A stretch of 64,000 nucleotides of DNA, taken from NCBI RefSeq assembly GCF_027451485.1, contig NZ_DAIDJE010000040.1, positions 1 through 64,000 on the forward strand, given 5' to 3'. This document shows positions 43,886 through 51,787 of this stretch, piece after piece (within the stretch, counting starts at the first letter, position 1; every line of letters starts with the position of its first letter). The notes under the pieces are model-generated. The model had not been told where the DNA came from. It saw nothing but the letters and a program-made list of their open reading frames with translations, and searched no databases. The stretch is from Bradyrhizobium sp. GTDB taxonomy: Bacteria; Pseudomonadota; Alphaproteobacteria; Rhizobiales; Xanthobacteraceae. The translations under genes and the position numbers were made by a program.

Positions 43886-45322
43886 GTGACTTTCGTCGAA
43901 CGTCACAGCCTCTGGACTGCCGAACAGAAGGAGGCGGCGAGCCGCGTTCGCCGGATCGTCGAGGAACAAGAGCTCGAAACCATTCGGCTTTCGTTTCCCG
44001 ATCAGCACGGCGTCCTGCGCGGCAAGACGCTGGTGGCAAGCGAGGCGCTCGCCTCGCTCGAAAGCGGCTGCAGCATCACGACCACGATGTTCGCCAAGGA
44101 CACCGCGCATCGCACGGTGTTTCCGGTGTTCACCTCCGGCGGCGGATTCGGCATGCCGGAGATGGAGGGCGCGGCCGATGTGCTGATGGTCGCCGACCCC
44201 ACAAGCTTTCGCGTGCTGCCCTGGTCGCCGTCGACCGGGTGGCTGTTGTGCGACGTATATTTTGCCGACGGGCGCGCCGTGCCATTTGCGACGCGGCAGC
44301 TGTTCCGGAAGGTTCTCGATCAGCTCGGCCAGCGCGGCTTCGATTTCGTCGCCGGGCTCGAAGTCGAGTTTCATGTCTTCAAGCTCGAAGACGCGAAGAT
44401 GTTGCCGGAACATGCCGGCCAGCCCGGACACCCGCCGGAGGTCAGCCTACTCTCGCACGGCTACCAATATCTGACCGAGCAGCGCTACGACCAGATGGCG
44501 CCCGTGCTGGACCTGATCCGGCGCGATATCCTTGCGCTGGGCCTGCCGCTGCGCTCGGTCGAGGTCGAATTCGGCCCGAGCCAGTGCGAGTTCACCTTCA
44601 GGCCAAGCAAGGGCCTTGAGCCGGCCGACACCATGGTGCTGTTCCGCAGCGCGGCGAAGCAGATCGCGCTCCGGCACGGCTACCACGCGACCTTCATGTG
44701 CCGGCCGAAACTGCCGAACGTTTTCGCATCAGGCTGGCACCTGCATCAATCGCTGATCTCGCGCGCTGGCGGCGAGAACGCCTTCATGGCGAAAGAGAGC
44801 GATACGGGCTTGAGCCCGATCGGCCGCCAATACCTTGCTGGACTTCTCCACCATGCTCGCGCGTCTGCCGTGTTCGCCACGCCGACGATCAACGGCTACA
44901 AGCGCTACCGCTCCTATTCGCTGGCGCCGGACCGCGCGATCTGGGGCCGCGACAACCGCGGCGTCATGGTACGCATGCTCGGCGGCGCGAATGATCCGGC
45001 GACCCGGCTGGAAAACCGCATCGGCGAGCCGGCCGCCAACCCCTATCTCTACATGGCATCGCAGGTCCTTGCCGGTCTCGACGGCATCGACCGCGCGCTC
45101 GATCCGCCACCGCCCGCGGACACGCCTTATGAAACCAAGGCGATTGCTTTGCCCAAGACCTTGCGCGAAGCGCTCGATGCGCTTCAGGCCGATACATTTT
45201 TCCGCGAAAAGTTCGGCGCGGGCTTTGTCGATTATTATCTCCACATCAAGAATGCGGAAATCGAGCGCTTTCAGGCCGAAGTCTCGGACTGGGAGCATCG
45301 CGAGTATTTCGAGATGTTTTGA
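43886..45322 (+). CDS. Glutamine-synthetase-like gamma-glutamyl ligase
   Basis: A 478-residue GS-fold protein. Metal and glutamate site motifs are GLEVEFHVF, EVEFGPSQCEFTF and GWHLHQSL. The ammonia/amine-side loop and C-terminal RGVMVR..ATRLENRIGEPAANPYLY segment are also present, so the active site looks intact. The N-terminal beta-grasp (IRLSFPDQHGVLRGKTL) is the form of GlnA-like/PuuA/GlnT proteins rather than housekeeping GlnA, and there is no adenylylation Tyr loop. These enzymes glutamylate amines. The start is GTG 43886, since the upstream frame is repeat. Position after a Rieske oxygenase suggests catabolic use. Confidence 0.86.
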   Translation: MTFVERHSLWTAEQKEAASRVRRIVEEQELETIRLSFPDQHGVLRGKTLVASEALASLESGCSITTTMFAKDTAHRTVFPVFTSGGGFGMPEMEGAADVLMVADPTSFRVLPWSPSTGWLLCDVYFADGRAVPFATRQLFRKVLDQLGQRGFDFVAGLEVEFHVFKLEDAKMLPEHAGQPGHPPEVSLLSHGYQYLTEQRYDQMAPVLDLIRRDILALGLPLRSVEVEFGPSQCEFTFRPSKGLEPADTMVLFRSAAKQIALRHGYHATFMCRPKLPNVFASGWHLHQSLISRAGGENAFMAKESDTGLSPIGRQYLAGLLHHARASAVFATPTINGYKRYRSYSLAPDRAIWGRDNRGVMVRMLGGANDPATRLENRIGEPAANPYLYMASQVLAGLDGIDRALDPPPPADTPYETKAIALPKTLREALDALQADTFFREKFGAGFVDYYLHIKNAEIERFQAEVSDWEHREYFEMF

Positions 45323-45324
45323 GG

Positions 45325-46044
45325 TCAAATCCCGAGATAGCGGTGTTGCAGATCGGGCTCCGCAATCAATTCCGCCGATGTGCCGCTCCAGACACTGCGG
45401 CCACGCTCGATAATGTAGTGGCGGTCGGCGATGCGGGCGAGATTTTCCACATTCTTGTCGATCACCAGCACCGACTGGCCCCCCGCTTTCAGCATCGACA
45501 GGCAATTCCATATCTCTTCGCGGATCAGCGGCGCCAGCCCCTCCGTCGCCTCGTCGAGAATGAGCAGTCGCGGGTTGGTCATCAGTGCGCGCCCGATCGC
45601 CAGCATCTGCTGCTCGCCGCCGGAGAGCTGGTTTCCCATGTTGCTGCCGCGCTCGGCGAGCCGCGGGAACAGCGCGTGGATTTTCTCCAGCGTCCAGGGA
45701 TCGCGGGAGGCGAGACGATTACGGGACGCCGCCACCAGATTTTCACGCACAGTCAGATTCGGAAAGATCTGCCGGCCTTCGGGAACCAGACCGATTCCGA
45801 GCTGCGCGATGCGGAACGCGGCCAGCCCGCGAACCTCGCGGCCGCCGAAGCGCACGCTGCCTTGACGCGGCGGCGTCAGTCCCATGATCGAGCGGATGGT
45901 GGTGGTCTTTCCCATGCCGTTGCGGCCCATCAGCGCAACCATCTCACCGCTCTTGACCGACAGCGACAGGCCGAACAGCACCTGGCTCAGACCATAGCAG
46001 GTCTCGATGCCCTCGACTTCGAGCAGAGGTGCCAGTTCAGCCAT
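45325..46044 (-). CDS. livF: Branched-chain-type ABC transporter ATPase
   Basis: A 239-residue LivF. Walker A GRNGMGKTT, signature LSGGEQQMLAIGRAL, and Walker B LLILDEATEGLAP; the EATEGLAP form and the C-terminal LQHRYLGI are diagnostic of LivF. It pairs with LivG. The reading frame starts inside the end of livG (8-bp overlap), giving translational coupling. It converges on the GS-like gene with only two bases between stops. Confidence 0.94.
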   Translation of the reverse strand: MAELAPLLEVEGIETCYGLSQVLFGLSLSVKSGEMVALMGRNGMGKTTTIRSIMGLTPPRQGSVRFGGREVRGLAAFRIAQLGIGLVPEGRQIFPNLTVRENLVAASRNRLASRDPWTLEKIHALFPRLAERGSNMGNQLSGGEQQMLAIGRALMTNPRLLILDEATEGLAPLIREEIWNCLSMLKAGGQSVLVIDKNVENLARIADRHYIIERGRSVWSGTSAELIAEPDLQHRYLGI

Positions 46045-46804
46045 GGCGCGTCACCACATGCTGATCGCCGAGATAGGCGCGTCTGACTTCCTCGTTGACC
46101 CGGATCGCCGCCGGCACGTCGGAGGCGATCACGCGGCCATACACAAGCACGGTGATACGGTCGGCCAGCGCGAACACCGCGTTCATGTCGTGCTCGACCA
46201 GAACGATCGTGACTTCCTTTCGAAGGTCCGCGAGCAGTCTGACCATGCGCGCCGATTCCGTCGCGCCCAGGCCGGCCATCGGCTCATCGAGCAGCAGCAA
46301 TCGCGGCTTTGTCGCCAGTGCCACCGCCAATTCGAGTTCGCGCTGCTCGCCATGGCTCAACCTCGAGACCATGACATTGGCACGGTCGGCCAGCCCGACG
46401 CGCGCCAGCGCTGCGAGCGCAGCCTCGCGAAGCCCCATCTCCTTGCGGGCATTGCCGAAGAAGCGGAAGGAGTGCCCGTCGCGGGCCTGCGCCGCCATGG
46501 CGACGTTATCCGCCGCGGTGAAATCCCGCAGCAGCGAGGTGATCTGGAACGAACGCGCCAGCCCCAGATGGCTGCGCTTCCAGGCCGGCAGATAGGTGAT
46601 GTCCTCACCGGCAAAGCGGATGGTACCCGCTGAAGGGCGCAGCTGGCCGATCAGCTGGCTGATCAGCGTGGTCTTGCCGGCGCCGTTCGGGCCGATGATG
46701 GCGTGCAGTTCGTCCGGCGCGACGTCGAGCGACAGATTGTCGGTGGCGACGATGCCGCCAAACCGCTTGATCAGGTTTTCGATGCGGAGCAGGGCTTCAG
46801 TCAC
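46037..46804 (-). CDS. livG: Branched-chain-type ABC transporter ATPase
   Basis: A 255-residue LivG with GTG start. Walker A GPNGAGKTT, signature LSHGEQRELELAVAL, Walker B LLLLDEPMAGLGA, the H-loop in VLVEHDMNAVF, and the C-terminal VRRAYLG typical of LivG. It overlaps the livM stop by eight bases. It powers uptake through LivHM; the ligand is set by the binding protein. Confidence 0.94.
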   Translation of the reverse strand: MTEALLRIENLIKRFGGIVATDNLSLDVAPDELHAIIGPNGAGKTTLISQLIGQLRPSAGTIRFAGEDITYLPAWKRSHLGLARSFQITSLLRDFTAADNVAMAAQARDGHSFRFFGNARKEMGLREAALAALARVGLADRANVMVSRLSHGEQRELELAVALATKPRLLLLDEPMAGLGATESARMVRLLADLRKEVTIVLVEHDMNAVFALADRITVLVYGRVIASDVPAAIRVNEEVRRAYLGDQHVVTRHG

Positions 46805-47747
46805 GGGAAAAACTCCCGATCAGGCCGAGAATGCCGCCGCGCCCGAACAACACGATCAGGAGCAAAAGCGGACCCATGATCATCGCCCAGTATTCGGTGA
46901 CCTGCGACAAAAATTCCTCGAGCACCAGATAGACGATCGCGCCGACCACGGGGCCGAACAGCGACCCCATGCCGCCCAGGATCACCATCACCATGAGATC
47001 ACCGGAGCGGGTCCAGTACATCACGGCCGGGCTGATGAAGTCGGTGTTATTGGCGAGCAGCGCGCCGGCAAGGCCGCACATCGTGCCTGATATGACGAAG
47101 CAGACCAGCTGATATCGCTTTGCCGGAAAACCGATGGCCTGCATGCGCTGCTCGTTCGAGCGCAGGCCCTGCACGACCAGCCCGAAGCGCGAATTGACAA
47201 TGCGCCAGACCAGAAAGACTCCGCCGAACAGACAGAACAGGCAGAGGTAGTAGAATTCGACGCGGTTCGACAGGTTGATCAGGCCGGCGAAGCCCGAGCG
47301 CTTGTAGATGGTCAGGCCGTCGTCGCCACCATAGCGAGACAGGCCCGAGGCGACGTAATACGCCATCTGGGCGAAGGCGAGCGTGATCATGATGAAATAG
47401 ACGCCGCGCGTGCGCAGCGACAGCGCGCCGATCACCAGCGCAAACAGCGCGGAAGCGGCGAGCGCCACCGGCCACTGGATGAAGCCGGAGCCAATGCCTT
47501 CGGCGGCGAGAATGCCGACCGCATAGCCGCCGATGCCGAGATAGGCGGCGTGGCCGAAGCTCATCATGCCGCCATAGCCCATGATGAGGTTGAGGCTGAC
47601 GGCGGCGAGCGAGAAGATCACGATGCGCGTGAACAGCGTGAGCACGAAGAAGTTGCCGGTCAGTTGCGAAAACAGCGGCAGCGCCAGAAGACCGACGACA
47701 ACGAGCGCCGCGACCACATTGCGGTAATCGACGGACGACGGCTTCAT
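46797..47747 (-). CDS. livM: Branched-chain-type ABC transporter permease
   Basis: A 316-residue permease with about eight to nine membrane segments. Typical LivM motifs are GYGGMMSFGHAAYLGIGGYAVG near the N-terminus and GGMGSLFGPVVGA near the C-terminus. Its start overlaps the livH stop. Together with LivH it forms the translocation path. Confidence 0.93.
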   Translation of the reverse strand: MKPSSVDYRNVVAALVVVGLLALPLFSQLTGNFFVLTLFTRIVIFSLAAVSLNLIMGYGGMMSFGHAAYLGIGGYAVGILAAEGIGSGFIQWPVALAASALFALVIGALSLRTRGVYFIMITLAFAQMAYYVASGLSRYGGDDGLTIYKRSGFAGLINLSNRVEFYYLCLFCLFGGVFLVWRIVNSRFGLVVQGLRSNEQRMQAIGFPAKRYQLVCFVISGTMCGLAGALLANNTDFISPAVMYWTRSGDLMVMVILGGMGSLFGPVVGAIVYLVLEEFLSQVTEYWAMIMGPLLLLIVLFGRGGILGLIGSFSRD

Positions 47748-48661
47748 CGGCGGCTGGCCGGAAACAGCCCCTCCGGCCGTGCCACCAGCACGATCGCCAT
47801 CAAAAGGTAGATCAGCATCGACGAGAGCGCCGGCGCCGCGGTCGATGCCGCCGCCGAACTCAGGACGCCCCGCAGCAGATCAGGCAGGAAAGCGCGGCCC
47901 AGCGTATCGATCATTCCCACCAAAATGGCGGCGACGAAGGCGCCGCGGATCGAACCGATGCCGCCAATGACGATGATGACGAAAGCGAGGATGAGGATGT
48001 TCTCGCCCATGCCGATCTGTACGGTGAGGATCGGCGCCTCCATCAGCCCGGCGAGCCCGGCGAGTGCCGCGCCCAGCCCGAACACCAGCGTGTAGAGCAG
48101 CTTGATGTTGATGCCGAGCGCGCCGATCATTTCGCGGTTTGAGGCGCCGGCGCGGATCAGCATGCCGAGACGGGTGCGCATCACCACGATATAAAGCATC
48201 AGGGCAACCGCCAGCGCGACGGAAATGATGGCGAGCCGATAGGCGGGATAGAACACGCCGGGAATGATCTGCACCGGCACAGTGAGCCAGCCAGGCAGCG
48301 GCAGCGCCAAGCCGGCCGGCCCCCACACCAGCCGCACCAGGTCGTTGAAGAACAGGATCAAGCCAAACGTCGCCAGCACATGGTCGAGATGATCGCGCCC
48401 GTAGAGATGCCGCAGCGCCACCACCTCGAGCACGATGCCGAGCAGCAGCGTCGCGCCGAGCGCCAGCAGAATGCCGATGATGAAATTGCCGCTCCAGGCG
48501 ACAAAGGTCGCGGCGAAATAAGCGCCCATCATGTAAAGCGAGCCATGGGCCAGGTTGACGAGGTCCATGATGCCGAAAACGAGCGTCAGTCCCGCCGCCA
48601 GCAGGAACAGCAGCAGGCCAAATTGCAGCCCGTTCAAGAATTGTTCGACGACAAGCAGCAT
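47744..48661 (-). CDS. livH: Branched-chain-type ABC transporter permease
   Basis: A 305-residue permease. LivH motifs are MDLVNLAHGSLYMMGAY near residue 35 and GGIGSIRGAFVAAI near 245. ATG 48661 is used; the frame extension to 48694 adds a basic stretch without membrane character. It follows the binding-protein gene after a 103-bp gap that contains an attenuator-like hairpin. Confidence 0.93.
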   Translation of the reverse strand: MLLVVEQFLNGLQFGLLLFLLAAGLTLVFGIMDLVNLAHGSLYMMGAYFAATFVAWSGNFIIGILLALGATLLLGIVLEVVALRHLYGRDHLDHVLATFGLILFFNDLVRLVWGPAGLALPLPGWLTVPVQIIPGVFYPAYRLAIISVALAVALMLYIVVMRTRLGMLIRAGASNREMIGALGINIKLLYTLVFGLGAALAGLAGLMEAPILTVQIGMGENILILAFVIIVIGGIGSIRGAFVAAILVGMIDTLGRAFLPDLLRGVLSSAAASTAAPALSSMLIYLLMAIVLVARPEGLFPASRR

Positions 48662-48708
48662 CTTTGTTCGAGACGATCCCCTGATCCCCACCATCCCCTG
48701 GGGAGAGC

Positions 48709-48745
48709 GGGTAAGAAAAGCGGCAGCGTTTGGCGCTGCCGCTCT
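48709..48745 (-). terminator. Attenuator-like terminator between livK and livH
   Basis: On the minus strand, AGCGGCAGCG pairs with CGCTGCCGCT (10 bp, 5-base loop), followed by TTTTCTTAC. It is 22 bp after the livK stop. It probably terminates most transcripts, so that binding protein exceeds permease. Confidence 0.8.
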
Positions 48746-48764
48746 CTCCTAGCAAAAACCGTGC

Positions 48765-49937
48765 TCACTTCATCGGGCACTTGTCGTGGAAGTTGTCCTG
48801 ATTGTCCTTGACGATGGTGGCGACCGTTTTCAGCGAGAGCTGGCCATCGGCGTCCTTCACCACGTCCTGCAAATAGAAGTTCTGGATCGGGATGTGATTG
48901 TTGCCATATCTGAACGAGCCGCGCAGTGATTTGAAGTCGGCCTTTTCCATTTCGGCCTTCATCGCATCCTTTTTCGAGGTATCGCCCTTGACCGCAACCA
49001 CTGCGCTGTTGATCAGCTGCGCGGCGTCATAGGCCTGTGCGCCGTAGTAAGTGGGACGCGCCGGCGCATATTTCTTGCGGTAGTCTTCGACGAACTTCTT
49101 GTTCTGCTCGTTCGGCAGGTCGTGCACCCACTCCTGCGCGCCGGGAACGCCGAGCGCGTTGTCCTTTTGCAGCGGCAACGACAATTCGTCGATCGTGAAC
49201 GCGGTATAAAGCGGGATCTGCTGCTTGATGCCGGCCTGAACATATTGATTGAGGAACTGCACGCCGGCTGCGCCCGGATAGAACACGAAGATCGATTCGG
49301 CTTTTGAATTGCGCGCCTTGGTGAGTTCGGCCGAGAAATCGAGCTGGCTCGGCCATACCGTATATTCTTCGCCGAGGACCTGGCCCTTGAAAGTGCTCTT
49401 CACGCCGGCGAGCATGTCCTTGCCCGCCGCGTAATTCGGGCCGATCAGAAATACCGACTTGACGCCCTTCTGGTTCATGTAAAGGCCCATCGCCGCCGGC
49501 GTCTGATCGTTCTGCCAGGAGGTCGAGAACACGTAAGGGGAGCACAATTCGCCGGCGAGCTGCGACGGCCCGGCATTGGCCGAGATCAGGAAGGTCTGGG
49601 AATCCACCGCCGTCTTGAGCGAAGCGAGCAGCACGTTCGACCAGATATAGCCGACGATGAAATCGACATGGTCGGACTGCACCAGCTTCTCCGTTTTCTG
49701 CTTGCCGATGTCCGGCTTCTGCTGGTCGTCCTCGTAAATCACCTCGACCGGCTTGCCCGCCATCTTGCGGCCGAGATGGTCGAGCGCGAGCTCGAACGAG
49801 TTGCGCATGTCCTTGCCGATGACCGCCGTCGGCCCGCTGAAGGTGGAGACAAAGCCGATCTTGATCGTGTCCCCGGCCGCCGCAGGCTGGGCCAACGCCA
49901 GAGCCGCTGCGCCCGCGAGCCAAAATGCCCTTCTCAT
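48765..49937 (-). CDS. livK: Branched-chain-type ABC transporter substrate-binding protein
   Basis: A 390-residue periplasmic binding protein (Peripla_BP_6 type) with a signal peptide (cleavage near AAAGD). Features: IKIGFVSTFSGPTAVIGKDMRN at the start of the mature protein, YEDDQQKPDIGKQ, and the SANAGPSQLAGELCSPYVFSTSWQNDQ hinge region. This subgroup often binds aromatic or amide compounds rather than leucine. GGAGGGACAC lies before the ATG. Its location beside a Rieske oxygenase and GS-like enzyme suggests it imports their substrate, which is inference. Confidence 0.9.
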   Translation of the reverse strand: MRRAFWLAGAAALALAQPAAAGDTIKIGFVSTFSGPTAVIGKDMRNSFELALDHLGRKMAGKPVEVIYEDDQQKPDIGKQKTEKLVQSDHVDFIVGYIWSNVLLASLKTAVDSQTFLISANAGPSQLAGELCSPYVFSTSWQNDQTPAAMGLYMNQKGVKSVFLIGPNYAAGKDMLAGVKSTFKGQVLGEEYTVWPSQLDFSAELTKARNSKAESIFVFYPGAAGVQFLNQYVQAGIKQQIPLYTAFTIDELSLPLQKDNALGVPGAQEWVHDLPNEQNKKFVEDYRKKYAPARPTYYGAQAYDAAQLINSAVVAVKGDTSKKDAMKAEMEKADFKSLRGSFRYGNNHIPIQNFYLQDVVKDADGQLSLKTVATIVKDNQDNFHDKCPMK

Positions 49938-50262
49938 AATGTGTCCCTCCTCTGTTCTTTCTCTCTCGCCGCCGGCTGAGCCGGCCGGATGGCGCCGTTT
50001 GATCCAGCGCTTTCCACGCTTGTTGATGCCTCGTTTTGTGCGCGAAATCGCGGGCGAGCAGCAAGCACGAACCGTCGGCTGCCTCTTTCAACCTTCGGAC
50101 CATGTTCCGGCCGCATGCACCATAATTCGCAGGCGCCGCCGATGGCAAGAATTATAGTGCCGGTTGATATCGGCTTTCGCTATCGCCTCATCGGAAATGC
50201 CGCCTTGAGCGCGGCGCCCGAACGCTTACACAAAGGGTGAGCCGTTCGAATTGGGGGACGCC
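49938..50262. other. Divergent promoter region between livK and ndh
   Basis: A 325-bp region with no convincing gene. A 32-codon frame from 50142 (MARIIVPVDIG) has no ribosome binding site and is not called. A GCCGGCTGAGCCGGC hairpin lies near 49970. Nothing else was recognised. Confidence 0.4.
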
Positions 50263-51546
50263 ATGAATTCTCCAGCGCCTGATCGGAAAGATGCCCATCG
50301 CGTGGTGATCGTGGGCGCCGGCTTTGGCGGGCTCCAATGCGCGCTGGGACTGAAAGGCGCGCCGGTCAGGATCACGCTGGTCGACCGCCGCAACCATCAT
50401 CTGTTTCAGCCGCTGCTCTATCAGGTGGCGACCGCATCGCTGGCCACATCCGAGATCGCCTGGCCGATCCGCTATCTGTTGCGCGACCGGCCTGACGTTA
50501 CGACCCTGTTCGCCAATGTGAACGGCGTCGACGCGGCCAACAAGCGCGTGCTGCTCGAAGACGGCGACATGCTCCCCTACGACACGCTGGTGCTTGCGAC
50601 CGGCGTCCGCCATGCCTATTTCGGCCATGACGAATGGGAGCCGTTTGCGCCGGGCCTGAAAACCCTTGAAGACGCCACCACGCTTCGCCGCCGCATTCTC
50701 GTTGCCTTCGAGCGCGCCGAGCGCGAAAGCGATCCGCAAAGACGGGCGGCGCTGTTGACCTTCGTGATCGTTGGCGCCGGTCCGACCGGGGTCGAACTCG
50801 CCGGCACCATCGCCGAACTCGCCCGCGATACGCTACCGCCCGACTTCCGCAACATCGATACGCACAAGACGCGGGTCGTTTTGATCGAAGCCGGCCCGCG
50901 CGTGCTCGCAGGCTTTCCCGACGATCTTTCGGCTTATGCGCAACGTTCACTCGAGGAGATCGGCGTCGAGGTCATTCTCGGCCAGCCCGTCACCGAATGC
51001 TCCGCCGATGGTGTCGTGTTCGGCGGAAAGCCTTTGCATGCGAGAACCCTGATCTGGGCCGCCGGCGTTCGCGCCTCGCGCGCCGCCGAATGGCTGCAGG
51101 CACCTCATGATCGCGCCGGAAGGGTGCAAGTTCGGCCAGACCTCACCGTGCCGGACCATCCCGATATCTTTGCCGTCGGCGACACGGCCAGCATCGCCGA
51201 CAGCAAAGGAAATCCCGTTCCGGGCATCGCGCCGGCTGCCAAGCAGCAGGGACGTTACGTCGCCAGATTGATTCGGGCGCGGTTGTCAGGCGAAAAGCTG
51301 GCGCCATTTCGCTATCGGCATGCCGGCAGCCTCGCGCAGATCGGCAAACGCAAAGCGGTGATCGACTTCGGTTGGATCAAGCTCCGCGGCACGATCGCCT
51401 GGTGGATCTGGGGTATCGCCCACATCTACTTCCTGATTGGATTACGCAATCGCCTCAGTGTTGCTCTCAGCTGGCTCTGGATTCATGCCCGCGACCAGCG
51501 CGCGGCGCGGCTGATCACGCAGGGGTCGAGCAAGGTCGGACGCTGA
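50263..51546 (+). CDS. ndh: Type II NADH:quinone oxidoreductase
   Basis: A 427-residue NDH-2. FAD Rossmann motif VVIVGAGFGGLQCA, NADH motif FVIVGAGPTGVELAG, the NHHLFQPLLYQVATASL quinone-side segment and the FAVGDTA FAD motif are all present. The C-terminal amphipathic and hydrophobic stretch (RGTIAWWIWGIAHIYFLIGLRNR) anchors it to the inner membrane. It passes electrons from NADH to quinone without proton pumping. GGGGGA precedes ATG 50263. It stands between two catabolic modules; no operon partner is apparent. Confidence 0.93.
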   Translation: MNSPAPDRKDAHRVVIVGAGFGGLQCALGLKGAPVRITLVDRRNHHLFQPLLYQVATASLATSEIAWPIRYLLRDRPDVTTLFANVNGVDAANKRVLLEDGDMLPYDTLVLATGVRHAYFGHDEWEPFAPGLKTLEDATTLRRRILVAFERAERESDPQRRAALLTFVIVGAGPTGVELAGTIAELARDTLPPDFRNIDTHKTRVVLIEAGPRVLAGFPDDLSAYAQRSLEEIGVEVILGQPVTECSADGVVFGGKPLHARTLIWAAGVRASRAAEWLQAPHDRAGRVQVRPDLTVPDHPDIFAVGDTASIADSKGNPVPGIAPAAKQQGRYVARLIRARLSGEKLAPFRYRHAGSLAQIGKRKAVIDFGWIKLRGTIAWWIWGIAHIYFLIGLRNRLSVALSWLWIHARDQRAARLITQGSSKVGR

Positions 51547-51686
51547 AGAAAAGCGTGGAAGACAAACAGGACAAACTGCTCACAAAATGGGCATTAGATC
51601 TTATGGCAGCTTGACTGGGGCCCGCGCCGGCATGCCGTCAAACAATTGATAAATCTTTATCATTTCTAGGGCAGGGCCACGCGTAG

Positions 51687-51702
51687 CCATTGTACACAAT
51701 GG
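51687..51702. promoter_or_regulatory. Palindrome upstream of atzF, candidate GntR operator
   Basis: CCATTGT-AC-ACAATGG, a 7-2-7 perfect inverted repeat 85 bp before atzF. TTGTACACAA-like palindromes are typical operators of FadR/FCD-type GntR regulators, and such a regulator is encoded just downstream in convergent orientation (53728-54462). Confidence 0.65.
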
Positions 51703-51787
51703 CACGTCGATTGCTTTGAATGACGCGAAACCTCTTCTGGAGCACGTCCGTCATGTCCCCCTCGCCTGCTTCCACAAGGATTAACGC

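Noticed and set aside
50142..50240. A 32-codon frame reading MARIIVPVDIG before ndh
   Set aside because: Too short, with no ribosome binding site and no known small-protein match; it lies in a divergent promoter region.
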